Part shown: positions 44,116 to 52,575 of the stretch, in pieces
Numbering within the stretch: the first letter of the stretch is position 1
How the letters are laid out: each line of letters opens with the position of its first letter
Assembly: GCA_964636785.1 (NCBI GenBank)
Contig: CAZWVK010000003.1
Span: 1 to 61,064 of the forward strand
Direction of reading: 5' to 3'
Length of the DNA stretch: 61,064 bases
From: UBA6776 sp964636785
Lineage (GTDB): Bacteria; Bdellovibrionota; Bdellovibrionia; Bdellovibrionales; UBA1609
Position numbers and translations under genes: made by a program
Notes under the pieces: model-generated
Databases searched by the model: none
What the model saw: the letters and a program-made list of their open reading frames with translations, nothing else
Told to the model about the DNA's origin: nothing

Positions 44116-45021
44116 ATGGCAAAAAAACGACTTGGGACTTTTTGGATGCTGTGGGCGTTTGCTTTGACAGCAGTCACCTATTTTTTAGGAGCTGGACCAT
44201 TGCGTGCGGTGCGTGCGCAACTTGGCCGTGGCTTTTATTGGGGATTCGTTTTTTTGCTAAGTGCAGTGTCTTTGGGCTTGGGATTTTCGTTAGAGGGAAA
44301 TGAATCTGCTCTGTTGATCTGGGTTGGTGCTTCTTTCCTAACGATTTCCCTCTTACTCGGATTGTTTTCAGAGTTTGAAGAATCTGGATTGAGTTTTGAT
44401 TTGAGTGCAGCCTTTTCTATCCTGGTGCTTTCTTGTTTATCAGTTGGCGCAGGTGGAATTTTATTTTGGCTACAGGGTCGAAGCTTGTTTACAAAAACAC
44501 GAATGTTTTTTGAACAGTCTTTGAAAGGTGCTCAAATTGAACTTCCTATTGATCAGATTATTTTTCAGATTCCTTCTGTGATTGTGATTTTGTGGATGCT
44601 TGCAATCTATACGGGAGTTCTTCTTGAAGGACGCATTCGCCTAGGGACTCATCGACCAAGCCTTTTAAGAGCGGAGCTTTTTCAGTTCCGTGCTCCAGGC
44701 TGGGCCGTATGGGTTTTTATTGCAAGTCTTCTGCCCGCATTCGGAGGATATGGACCGAACTGGTTACAAGTTACAGCAACGAACATTCTTAATATATCAA
44801 TTGCTGTATTCTTTTTTCAGGGGATCGGGATCATTCACCAGGTTCTCATTTTTATGAGAGTGGGTTTGTTTTGGCAGATTCTTTTGGTGGTGTTTTTAAT
44901 TCTTCAGCTCTTTTTATTTGTCAGCTGCTTAGGATTGGCTGACTACTGGTTGGATTTACGAACGAAATTAATTAAGTGGCGGCAAAATCGCCTTGAAACA
45001 TTAAAGAGGAGAGAAAAATGA
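44116..45021 (+). CDS. DUF2232 integral membrane protein
   Basis: Polytopic membrane protein (301 residues, about seven hydrophobic segments). The position between rpsF and rplI, and the C-terminal half with GYGPNWLQVTATNILNISIA and FQGIGIIHQVLI, match the DUF2232 (YybS-like) proteins found in this locus in delta-type bacteria. Its function is unknown. It starts 8 bases after rpsF and overlaps rplI by 4. No rpsR is present between rpsF and this gene. Confidence 0.8.
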   Translation: MAKKRLGTFWMLWAFALTAVTYFLGAGPLRAVRAQLGRGFYWGFVFLLSAVSLGLGFSLEGNESALLIWVGASFLTISLLLGLFSEFEESGLSFDLSAAFSILVLSCLSVGAGGILFWLQGRSLFTKTRMFFEQSLKGAQIELPIDQIIFQIPSVIVILWMLAIYTGVLLEGRIRLGTHRPSLLRAELFQFRAPGWAVWVFIASLLPAFGGYGPNWLQVTATNILNISIAVFFFQGIGIIHQVLIFMRVGLFWQILLVVFLILQLFLFVSCLGLADYWLDLRTKLIKWRQNRLETLKRREK

Positions 45022-45467
45022 AAGTCATTCTACAAGAGGATGTAAAAAACGTAGGTAAGGTCGGACAGCTTATTGAAGTTGCGACAGGATTTGCGAGAAA
45101 TTATCTATTCCCTAAAAAATTAGCCGTTCTTGCCACAGAGAAAAAAGTGGATGAGTGGAATCACTTGAAAAAAGTCGCAGAGGCAAAGAAGAAAAAAGCA
45201 GTTGCTGCACGTCAAGAGACTGTAAGCAAATTGAAAGATGTTACGATTAAGTTTGAAATGGAAACTTCAGGAGAATCAGAAAAGATTTTCGGTTCCATCA
45301 CCAATATGGACATCTCTGACAAACTCGAAGAGCAAGGTTATTCCATCGATAAGAGAGATATTTATCTTGAAGAGCCGATTCGTACTCTTGGGCAGCACAA
45401 AGCGTTGATTAAGCTTGGAGAAGGACTCGAAGCTGAAATCACTGTTGCTGTTGATAAAAAGTCTTAA
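45018..45467 (+). CDS. rplI: 50S ribosomal protein L9
   Basis: Ribosomal protein L9 (149 residues). The N-terminal signature is MKVILQEDVKNVGKVGQLIE followed by GFARNYLFPKKLA; a long central helix rich in Lys and Ala leads to the C-terminal domain with IFGSITNMDISDKLEEQG. It overlaps the DUF2232 gene start-to-stop by 4 bases (ATGA), and converges on the next minus-strand gene with a 4-base overlap. Confidence 0.97.
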   Translation: MKVILQEDVKNVGKVGQLIEVATGFARNYLFPKKLAVLATEKKVDEWNHLKKVAEAKKKKAVAARQETVSKLKDVTIKFEMETSGESEKIFGSITNMDISDKLEEQGYSIDKRDIYLEEPIRTLGQHKALIKLGEGLEAEITVAVDKKS

Positions 45468-45658
45468 TCCATATTTTCTTTAGCTTCGATCAGCACATCT
45501 TGCAGATAAGAAGCTAAGATTTCGCGAAGTTGCTCCAATGTCAGTGTCTCCTCGCTGGCTTTGGAGTGGCCTATCACTCTTTTAAATTCTTTCTCTAAAC
45601 TCGCACTCTCAAGACCAGTGGCATTCAGCACCGATTCGATTAAGGCTTTGCCTTCCAT
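45464..45658 (-). CDS. Small hypothetical acidic protein
   Basis: A 64-residue protein unknown to me. ATG at 45658 (MEGKALIESVLNATGLE) is preferred, with an AAGGGGA-like ribosome-binding site; the frame is open to 45691. It is helical and acidic, and carries no signal or membrane segment. It overlaps rplI by 4 bases at the 3' end. The moderate coding look and clean ribosome-binding site support it as real. Confidence 0.6.
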   Translation of the reverse strand: MEGKALIESVLNATGLESASLEKEFKRVIGHSKASEETLTLEQLREILASYLQDVLIEAKENMD

Positions 45659-45691
45659 GGCATATCCCCTTCCCCTCGTAGTTTCAGACAC

Positions 45692-46154
45692 CTCAAGTTG
45701 AACAAGGGGTTAGGAAAATTAAAAGGGGGTGGGTTTAAAACCAGACTGAGCGAAGGTCCGGAAAGTAAAGCTTTTAGAACTTTATGAGGCCCGAAAAAGG
45801 TTGAATTTGTGATCAGCACAAATTGTCTTCCCTCAACCTTACCCGATCATGCCGTGAAGGTGACCTTCATGAATGCAGCCGCGTTTTACTCTCTGGTTGT
45901 TTTCTCAGCGACCATTCACTTTCTTCCGCTCGTCTTACTTGTTGGTTGGTATTGGTTTTAAAATTCACTTCCGCTGCGGAAGCAGTTTGCGTCATGAGTG
46001 AGCTAGTGAAGTTCTCAGGAAAACCATTGAACTTAGAACTTAATAAGGACTCCAAGGACCCCTGTTGCCAAGGTGATTGAAGCCAGAATCACTCCACCGA
46101 ATTTGCTTTCCGATCAGAAAAATTCTTTCGCAAGTTGTAGCTTTGCTGTCCAAA
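45692..46154. other. Sparse intergenic region
   Basis: About 460 bases without an established gene. It contains a possible 30-residue membrane peptide on the plus strand (45869-45961), and on the minus strand a short hydrophobic frame (46033-46092, GTG start, ending VLGVLIKF) that is too short to judge. No tRNA-like fold or strong terminator is seen. Promoters for the minus-strand 45464 gene should lie near 45700. Confidence 0.4.
45869..45961 (+). CDS. Possible 30-residue membrane peptide
   Basis: Starts at ATG 45869 after GAAGGTGA and reads MNAAAFYSLVVFSATIHFLP then LVLLVGWYWF to a stop. It is one hydrophobic helix, with aromatic residues at the end, as in bacterial single-pass microproteins. 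Evidence is limited to frame, ribosome-binding site and hydrophobicity. Confidence 0.35.
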   Translation: MNAAAFYSLVVFSATIHFLPLVLLVGWYWF

Positions 46155-46409
46155 TTATTTTGGTGACTTTGATTTATCTATCAGCTTTTGAACATCTGCG
46201 CGGTCGAGCAATTCACCGCTTGCAAAGCGATGAAGAACACTGCTCACAAGAGTCTGATAGGGAATGCCGAGGCGAAGTGCTTCGGTTTTAAACCAAGCTA
46301 GAACTGAACCATCGATTCGAAGGCTGGTCGGTGTTTTTGTGGCTGAGCGATCGACCTTTAACTTATTAGATCTCTTTTTAAGATTCTTTAGATCATATTC
46401 CTTCTTCAT
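46155..46409 (-). CDS. brnA: BrnA-type antitoxin (ribbon-helix-helix)
   Basis: 84-residue protein of the BrnA (CopG-like) antitoxin family. The start KKEYDLKNLKKR is the usual BrnA opening, and the DNA-binding ribbon-helix-helix part reads TPTSLRIDGSVLAWFKTEAL followed by GIPYQTLVSSVLHRF near 45-68. BrnA neutralises the RNase toxin BrnT and represses the brnTA promoter. The upstream toxin gene is reduced to a fragment, so this antitoxin appears orphaned. Confidence 0.85.
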   Translation of the reverse strand: MKKEYDLKNLKKRSNKLKVDRSATKTPTSLRIDGSVLAWFKTEALRLGIPYQTLVSSVLHRFASGELLDRADVQKLIDKSKSPK

Positions 46410-46540
46410 ACCGTCTTCTTTCTCTTAAGGTCGCCTTTCGTGAGATTTCAACTCCGAAATTGGAATTGAATTCATGCAAAGTAAAAGATCAGGCGAAAGC
46501 AAAATACCGTGATCCCAATGGTTTTAAGGGCCGAGTTACG
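46393..46540 (-). pseudogene. brnT: Degraded brnT toxin remnant
   Basis: Immediately upstream of brnA the minus strand encodes EISRKATLRERRRYEEGI and a stop overlapping the brnA start, which matches the C-terminal end of BrnT toxins (ISARKAT-x-x-ER-x-x-YE). The frame is closed by TGA at 46489-46491; the toxin's N-terminal part is not seen in any frame, though a neighbouring frame has PLGSRYFAFA, which may be a remnant. No start codon suits a complete toxin. The upstream boundary is uncertain. Confidence 0.6.
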
Positions 46541-46563
46541 GATAGATTAAAATTTAACGGCTG

Positions 46564-48012
46564 CTACGATCCAGCACCTGGAGCGAAATTCAGAGGCTTT
46601 CCGCCAGGACGTCTTTGTCCGCCGGAGCTGCTTCCAGGGCCTGGTGGAGGAGCGGTCGGCATTGGCGCGTCGGGGCCGCGAATGAGGTTTTCAAAGATAC
46701 CATACTCTGGAACCCAACGAAGTTTTACGACATCAGTTGGACCGTTTCTTTGTTTTGCAATAATGACTTCGGCTACTCCGCGAATCTCTGGGTTGTCGCG
46801 ATCATAGTAATCTTCACGATAAAGCATTCCGATCACATCAGCATCTTGCTCAATCGAGCCTGATTCACGAAGGTCAGAAAGCATTGGTCGTCGATCCGAT
46901 CGTCCTTCCACACCTCGGTTGAGCTGAGCAAGAGCAATCACAGGGATTTGGAGTTCCTTCGCAATCGATTTTAGAAGTTTTGAAATCTCGCTCACTTCGC
47001 GTTCGCGGCTTTCAACCCTTTGCTTCATTCCCATCAACTGAAGGTAATCCACCATGATCATATCCAGCCCGTGTTTAGCCTTCATACGGCGGGCTTTGGC
47101 GCGAATTTCAAAGGGACTGATACCTGCGGTATCATCGATAAAAAGGCCTGTCTCACTCAAGGCTGCGGCGGTATTAATAAGCCTTGGCCAAGCCTGGTCA
47201 TCAATGCGACCTGTTCTTAAATCACCCATACGAATTCGTGCGGCATTTGCCAGCATACGAACCATAACTGACTCTTTTCCCATTTCCACAGAGAAGTAAG
47301 CGATTTTCTTTTTTTCTTTTAGAGCCGCATGAAGAGCAATATTCAAACTAAAAGCCGTCTTTCCCATGGAAGGTCGGGCTGCGATAATAATCAGTTCGCC
47401 TGGTTGAAATCCAGATGTGAGTTCATCCAGCTCCGCAAATCCAGAGGGAATTCCGGTCACAGTTAACTGTTGTCCGTAGAGAGACTCCAATTTCTCAAGA
47501 CTGGCTTTGACAAGCGTACTTGGATCCGTCAGACCACCTTGAGCGGTCGATTCCGTCAGTTGAAACACTTTGGCTTCAACGGTATCCATGAAAGCTTCCA
47601 TGTTCTCGTAATCGCCATCAAAAGCTTTGGTGATGAAGTCCTGGCTTGTATGGATCACTCGACGAAGAAGCGATTTCTCATGAACAATTTTAGCGTAAGA
47701 AATAATATTCGCAGCAGAAGGTGTTTGATCGATTGTTTCGGCAAGGTAAGCGGCTCCACCTACAGTTTCCAAATCCCCTTTTTCCATCAGAAGATTCGAA
47801 ACCGTGACAAGATCCGCTGGCATATCCCGGCGATGAAGGTCTCGAATCGCGCTAAATATTTTTCGATGTGAAGGCTTGTAAAAATCCTCTTCCGTCAGAA
47901 GATCGGAAACTTCGTCCCAGGCCTCTTGCTCAATCAGCAATCCCCCCAGAACAGATTTTTCTGCGTCAATGTTCTGAGGCGGTAATTTGTGATCTGAAAA
48001 CTTTGACTCCAT
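46564..48012 (-). CDS. dnaB: Replicative DNA helicase DnaB
   Basis: Hexameric replication fork helicase (482 residues). The N-terminal DnaB domain starts PPQNIDAEKSVLGGLLIEQ; the RecA-like domain has Walker A AARPSMGKTAFSLNIA near 207, the DYLQLM stretch near 310 and the FLRESGSIEQDADVI-type region near 385. The C-terminal tail is proline- and glycine-rich. It lies on the same strand as the Fis-type regulator and queE but separated by 90 bases. Confidence 0.98.
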   Translation of the reverse strand: MESKFSDHKLPPQNIDAEKSVLGGLLIEQEAWDEVSDLLTEEDFYKPSHRKIFSAIRDLHRRDMPADLVTVSNLLMEKGDLETVGGAAYLAETIDQTPSAANIISYAKIVHEKSLLRRVIHTSQDFITKAFDGDYENMEAFMDTVEAKVFQLTESTAQGGLTDPSTLVKASLEKLESLYGQQLTVTGIPSGFAELDELTSGFQPGELIIIAARPSMGKTAFSLNIALHAALKEKKKIAYFSVEMGKESVMVRMLANAARIRMGDLRTGRIDDQAWPRLINTAAALSETGLFIDDTAGISPFEIRAKARRMKAKHGLDMIMVDYLQLMGMKQRVESREREVSEISKLLKSIAKELQIPVIALAQLNRGVEGRSDRRPMLSDLRESGSIEQDADVIGMLYREDYYDRDNPEIRGVAEVIIAKQRNGPTDVVKLRWVPEYGIFENLIRGPDAPMPTAPPPGPGSSSGGQRRPGGKPLNFAPGAGS

Positions 48013-48102
48013 GCTCTCCCCGAACCCTAAAAGCTTTGCGGGTCATCCTACTAAAGACGACTATAGATTATGGTCCCGCCGGTGTGAATCAAAGTTGTAA
48101 AA

Positions 48103-48414
48103 TTAGGACTGTAATTTTTGTCTCACGCGGATCTTATAGCTATCAATCTTTTTCTTCAAAGTGTTGCGATTGATACCAAGCATTCTAGCCGCACGAACCT
48201 GATTTCCGCGGTGGCTCTCGAGAGCTAACTCGATCAACGGTTTTTCAACCTGCTCTAAAACCAATTTGTGAAGGTCGTCGAGTTCAACTTGAGCATCGTC
48301 TTGTTGCTGAAAAAGAACTTCCAGTTTGCTGCGGACAAGTTTTTCAAGACTAATCGTTTGAAGGTTAGCAACTAAAAGATGATCGGAGTTTTGAAGCGTC
48401 GGTTCTGGCGTCAT
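48103..48414 (-). CDS. Fis-type DNA-binding regulator
   Basis: 103-residue protein with a Fis-type C-terminal helix-turn-helix: ALESHRGNQVRAARMLGI followed by NRNTLKKKIDSYKI near 66-95. The N-terminal half is helical and probably dimerises. Such proteins bend DNA and can regulate growth-phase genes; alternatively it is a stand-alone Fis domain from an NtrC-like family. Confidence 0.88.
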   Translation of the reverse strand: MTPEPTLQNSDHLLVANLQTISLEKLVRSKLEVLFQQQDDAQVELDDLHKLVLEQVEKPLIELALESHRGNQVRAARMLGINRNTLKKKIDSYKIRVRQKLQS

Positions 48415-48471
48415 AGAAATGCATTCCTCCTGGTAGCGGTTTTAGACACATCAATTTTCATATTGGGGATT

Positions 48472-49128
48472 TTATACCCCGCGGGTGTGGGAAGACCAAA
48501 TATACTTATGTAGCTGCAATTGCAACCGTGCAACGGACTTTTCAGAAAGAATTTTTTTTGCAAGCCATTTTTCATCAATTTTATTGAATGATGGACTGTA
48601 TAAAACAATTGATTTTTTTAAAACTTTATTTTTTTGACAAAAATCTTCAGCCCACTCGAAATCCCTTTCTGAACAGATCACAAACTTAAATTCTGTCTGT
48701 GGTCCAGCAAGCTCTAAGTTTTTCATACAGAACTTATCAGGAGCTCCACTATCTGGGGTTTTAATATCAATAATCTTTAAAACTCGCGAATCCACATTGG
48801 AACAATCCAAATCCCCACTTGTTTCAAGCGAAACGGTATAGCCCAAATCACAGAGAGTCGTCATTAGCGGATAAACATTCTTTTGTAGCAGCGGCTCTCC
48901 ACCAGTTACGCATACATGGGATGCCTTGTTTGATTTTACAGTTTCAACGATGGATCCAAGATCTTTCATTTCACCTTCGTGATAAGCATAGGTCGTATCG
49001 CAGTAAGTGCAGCGCAAATGGCAACCGGACGTTCTAATAAAAGTCGTTGGATAGCCGACTAAAGAAGATTCACCCTGTATGCTGTGAAATATTTCATTGA
49101 TTTTAAGAGAGAGTTTGGAAACTTCCAT
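48472..49128 (-). CDS. queE: 7-carboxy-7-deazaguanine synthase QueE
   Basis: Radical SAM enzyme of queuosine precursor synthesis (218 residues). IFHSIQGESSLVGYPTTFIR is the family start and SGCHLRCTYCDTTYAY near 31-46 holds the CxxxCxxC iron-sulfur triad. HVCVTGGEPLLQKNVYPL follows near 91. It converts 6-carboxy-tetrahydropterin to CDG. No other queuosine genes are visible in the window. Confidence 0.94.
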   Translation of the reverse strand: MEVSKLSLKINEIFHSIQGESSLVGYPTTFIRTSGCHLRCTYCDTTYAYHEGEMKDLGSIVETVKSNKASHVCVTGGEPLLQKNVYPLMTTLCDLGYTVSLETSGDLDCSNVDSRVLKIIDIKTPDSGAPDKFCMKNLELAGPQTEFKFVICSERDFEWAEDFCQKNKVLKKSIVLYSPSFNKIDEKWLAKKILSEKSVARLQLQLHKYIWSSHTRGV

Positions 49129-49207
49129 ACGTTCGTCGGTTTGTATCCGATCTTTGCTCTAAAATCCAGACTTTCAAAGACAACTCGACTCACCTAGAAT
49201 TTTTAGG

Positions 49208-51592
49208 ATGGCAAAAAATCTAGAGCGTTCAAAAGATGATATTTTCGGGTTGTTATTTGCAGGACTGGGACTTTTCTTTCTTGTTTCCCTTTGGAGTTAT
49301 TACCCTTCAGACCCGTCATTAAATTCCTTCGGATCTGGGATAAAGACCCAGAATCTTTGTGGATATTTGGGCGCTATCCTCTCGGATCTGCTCTTCCAGG
49401 GCTTTGGAGGTGGATCTTGGCTATTGGTGGGAGTTCTGTTCTATCAGGCGTACATTTTTTTCACACGTAAGAATGAGGGATTAGATAGAAGGCTTTGGCT
49501 TTTTGGAGTTGTGGGCATGGTTTTGCTTTCTTGCCTTCTCTCCCTTCATCTTTCTGATTGGAAACTTCATGGCGGAAGCACCCAATCGGGCGGCTTCCTT
49601 GGCGCTATGAGTGTTGGTCTACTTCTACCTGTTTTTAATAAGGTGGGTTTATCCATTGTACTTTGGCTTTCAATGATTGCGTTCCTGTCCTTATTCACTT
49701 CCCACCGAATGTTTGAGTGGGTGAATTATGTTCGCGAATGGATCTTATTTTGTGGTTCATATGCGGTTGAACTTTCTCAAAAAACTTTCGAGGTCCTCAA
49801 AAACTCGATTCCAAGTTTTCCAGAACCTGCAACAGAGCCACAAATTATTAAATCGAGTGTCGATCGTTCATCCGAGCCTTCGAAACGCTTTTTCACTCTT
49901 CAGTCTGAGAGTGATGAAGAAGAGGAGGAAAGTTTAGAAGAAGAGGAATCTTACTCCGACGAAGATGAGGAAGTCGAAGAGGTCAAAGAACCCATTGCGG
50001 TTAAACTCTCCGGTTATCTGAGTCGAAAAACTAAAGAAAAACCTGCTCCGAAAAAACGTCGACCTAAAATGGTGACAAGAGTTGAAAACTGGGAAATCCC
50101 CAAAATAAATCTTCTGGAAGATCCTCCACATTCCCGTACGAAATTGGATGAAAAAGAACTTAAAACGAAGTCACGCCTTCTCGTTGAAAAACTGGCGCAA
50201 TTTTCAGTGAAAGGTGAGGTCACAGGAATCAAGCCCGGACCGGCCGTGACGATGTTCGAATTCAAGCCCAATGCGGATGTTAAGATCTCAAAAATCACAG
50301 ATCTTGCAGATGACTTGTCTCTGGCGCTCAGTTCTGAATCTGTGCGGATCGTTGCTCCAATTCCCGGACGAGATGTCGTGGGGATTGAAACATCAAACAC
50401 TCACCGTGAAACGGTCTTCCTTAAAAGCATCATTCAGGATGACCTATTTTGGGATGAGGATGTGAAACTTCCAGTGGCGCTGGGGCGAAAAGCAGATGGT
50501 GAGCCTAAGATTGTTGACCTTCGAAAAATGCCCCATCTTTTAGTTGCAGGCTCAACTGGTTCTGGAAAGTCGGTTTTTGTCGTGTCTCTCATCACCGGAT
50601 TACTACTACGTCATTCGCCAAAAACTTTACGACTGGTGTTGGTTGATCCAAAGCAAGTGGACTTGGCGGCGTTTAGTGACCTTCCACATTTGGTTATGCC
50701 GCCAATTACAGACTCGAAAAAAGCAGTTGGCGCATTGAGATGGGGTATTCGCGAAATGGAGAAGCGATATCGATCCATGTCCAAATTCGGAGCAAGAGGA
50801 TTAGAGGCTTTTAACGAAACAGTTTCCAATCTTTCCAAAGATCAAATTGAAGAGCATGTTGCCTATCAGGAAGAATTGGAAGGTCCATATCATCCAAAAA
50901 GCTATTACTTCGAGCCACTCCCGTACGTTTGCATTGTCGTTGAGGAGTTTGGTGATCTCATGGCCGTTGATAAGGTGAATGTTGAACAAGCTGTTGTTCG
51001 GCTTGCACAGATGGCACGCGCCTGTGGAATTCATTTGGTTTTAGCGATGCAGAGCCCGCGAAAAGATGTTGTTACAGGTCTTATTAAAACAAATATTCCT
51101 GGCAGAGCCTCTTTTAAAGTCGCCAGCAAAATGGATTCAAGAATTATTCTTGATGAAAGCGGCGCTGAGCGTTTGCTGGCTCGAGGGGATATGCTTTTCC
51201 TTGCTCCTGGAGTTTCAAAGCCAGAGCGTCATCATGGTCCTTATCTTGCCGAAGATGAGATTGAAGCGATTGTTGATTTTTGGAAGTCACAGGGTGAGCC
51301 TGTTTACGATCCTGTGGCGATGAAGGCGGTTGAAGGCGGAATGGAGCCAGGAGCGTCTTCTGAAGGATCGATATTTGATAATTCGGATGAGATCAAAGAT
51401 GAGCGCTACGATGAAATTTTGGAGTACGTGGCGACCCAAAAGGAAGTCAGTGCATCTCTTATCCAGAGACGATTTCGTTTAGGATACCCACGTGCGGCTC
51501 GCATGATCGAGATTTTTGAGTCTGAAGGAGTGGTCGGTCCTGCAAATGGTTCAAAGCCAAGACAGGTATTGATTAAAGAGCTGCCGCGATAA
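49208..51592 (+). CDS. ftsK: DNA translocase FtsK
   Basis: Septum-located DNA pump that clears and orients chromosome ends at division (794 residues). Four N-terminal transmembrane segments (about 12-180) are followed by an acidic linker (about 235-265, rich in Glu and Asp). The RecA-like motor has Walker A AGSTGSGKSVFVVSL near 450 and the later VDPKQVDLAAFSDLPHLV. The C-terminal gamma domain (RFRLGYPRAARMIEIFESEG) reads KOPS sites. The linker is short compared with E. coli. It is followed 12 bases later by a secreted protein gene. Confidence 0.97.
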   Translation: MAKNLERSKDDIFGLLFAGLGLFFLVSLWSYYPSDPSLNSFGSGIKTQNLCGYLGAILSDLLFQGFGGGSWLLVGVLFYQAYIFFTRKNEGLDRRLWLFGVVGMVLLSCLLSLHLSDWKLHGGSTQSGGFLGAMSVGLLLPVFNKVGLSIVLWLSMIAFLSLFTSHRMFEWVNYVREWILFCGSYAVELSQKTFEVLKNSIPSFPEPATEPQIIKSSVDRSSEPSKRFFTLQSESDEEEEESLEEEESYSDEDEEVEEVKEPIAVKLSGYLSRKTKEKPAPKKRRPKMVTRVENWEIPKINLLEDPPHSRTKLDEKELKTKSRLLVEKLAQFSVKGEVTGIKPGPAVTMFEFKPNADVKISKITDLADDLSLALSSESVRIVAPIPGRDVVGIETSNTHRETVFLKSIIQDDLFWDEDVKLPVALGRKADGEPKIVDLRKMPHLLVAGSTGSGKSVFVVSLITGLLLRHSPKTLRLVLVDPKQVDLAAFSDLPHLVMPPITDSKKAVGALRWGIREMEKRYRSMSKFGARGLEAFNETVSNLSKDQIEEHVAYQEELEGPYHPKSYYFEPLPYVCIVVEEFGDLMAVDKVNVEQAVVRLAQMARACGIHLVLAMQSPRKDVVTGLIKTNIPGRASFKVASKMDSRIILDESGAERLLARGDMLFLAPGVSKPERHHGPYLAEDEIEAIVDFWKSQGEPVYDPVAMKAVEGGMEPGASSEGSIFDNSDEIKDERYDEILEYVATQKEVSASLIQRRFRLGYPRAARMIEIFESEGVVGPANGSKPRQVLIKELPR

Positions 51593-51604
51593 TAAGATCG
51601 CTGG

Positions 51605-52390
51605 ATGATCTATATCTTATTATCCACGCTATGGCTTTTTCCGGGTTTTGCGCAAAACACAGTAGATCATGTGATTGAGCGCTCCACTCAAGAAATTATT
51701 CGTAAGGATAGAGAGCAGGCACTTAAAATTCTTACAAATAAATTGGAAGAGAAAAATCTACCTAAAGATCAAAAGGAAAAACTGGCGAAAGCGATAAAAG
51801 TTGCGGCAGAGATTTTCTTCACGGACCGGGGACAAAGTCTTTATGAAGCTGGCCGAAATCGCTATTTAATTTCACCACGTGAAGCCATTTCACGAATGGA
51901 AGAAGCAAAAGGTCTTGAAGGGGAAAACTCATTGATCCTTTGGACACTCGTAAAATCACGCCTCAAAGATCAACAGTGCGAACAGGCCAAGCAGGATTTT
52001 CATAAAATTCCAAAAATGATTCGAACTCAAAAATCAGAATTTGAACCACTCTATTTCTACTGCAAAAGTGAGCCACTCGCTTTCTGGACAGATGACAAGT
52101 TAGATGAATTTTATCAGCATTTTTTTAAAGGGGTTTTTCTCTACTGGAAAGGCGCCCAAAAAGAAGCTTCATTGGAGTTGGATAAGGCCAAAAAACTAAA
52201 GCCAGAGTTCACGGAAACCTACTATTGGCTCTGGAGAATCGATCCTACTGAAAAGGATTATGCATTAAAATACAAAAGAGATTGTGAATCGAGGCGGATT
52301 CAGCTCACAAAAAAATTTGAAGACTTTCCCCAACTATGCCAGTTTGTCGCTCAGGTTGCAGAGGTCGAAGTAAACAACGGAGTGGATTGA
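51605..52390 (+). CDS. Exported helical-repeat protein, unknown function
   Basis: A 261-residue protein with a cleavable signal (MIYILLSTLWLFPGFAQ) and a helical, charged body with TPR/SEL1-like hairpins (for example ISPREAISRMEEAKGLEGEN, and DKAKKLKPEFTETYYWLWRI). I do not recognise the family. It follows ftsK by 12 bases and overlaps the start of the LptM-like gene, so it belongs to the ftsK-dap run. Confidence 0.7.
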   Translation: MIYILLSTLWLFPGFAQNTVDHVIERSTQEIIRKDREQALKILTNKLEEKNLPKDQKEKLAKAIKVAAEIFFTDRGQSLYEAGRNRYLISPREAISRMEEAKGLEGENSLILWTLVKSRLKDQQCEQAKQDFHKIPKMIRTQKSEFEPLYFYCKSEPLAFWTDDKLDEFYQHFFKGVFLYWKGAQKEASLELDKAKKLKPEFTETYYWLWRIDPTEKDYALKYKRDCESRRIQLTKKFEDFPQLCQFVAQVAEVEVNNGVD

Positions 52391-52575
52391 TGAAATCAGT
52401 ATTAATGGCTTTTATTTTTATTCTAGCCGGATGTGGAGTCAAAGGTGACCCTCAGCCACCAATCAAACCGCCCGATCTCGGTCGTGGTCAGCCGACCTTC
52501 AAAGAAGCTGTAAAAGGAGTCGAGACAACCCCAGTTCAACCCGTTCAGGAGGAAGACGACGATGAACAAAAATAA
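52390..52575 (+). CDS. LptM-like small lipoprotein
   Basis: Small lipoprotein (61 residues) with the signal MKSVLMAFIFILAGC and then GVKGDPQPPIKPPDLG, which is the LptM/YifL pattern (CG-x-KG-x-...P). LptM helps mature the LPS translocon protein LptD in E. coli. ATG at 52390 overlaps the upstream stop as TGATG; the longer frame to 52336 has no support. The C-terminal tail is acidic and it overlaps dapA by 14 bases. Confidence 0.75.
   Translation: MKSVLMAFIFILAGCGVKGDPQPPIKPPDLGRGQPTFKEAVKGVETTPVQPVQEEDDDEQK

Noticed and set aside
46033..46092. Minus-strand hydrophobic mini-frame ending VLGVLIKF
   Set aside because: Only 19 residues from a GTG, with no clear ribosome-binding site; too short to list as a gene, though the hydrophobicity is notable.
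46460..46807. Plus-strand 115-codon frame opposite the dnaB end
   Set aside because: Covers the proline-rich dnaB tail in antisense; no homology and no ribosome-binding site.
50014..50400. Minus-strand frame of 128 codons within ftsK
   Set aside because: Shadow of the FtsK motor domain; the real frame carries all the motifs.
51611..51625. TTATCCACG near the start of the exported repeat-protein gene
   Set aside because: One mismatch from a DnaA box, but it lies inside coding DNA and no other box is near, so treated as chance.
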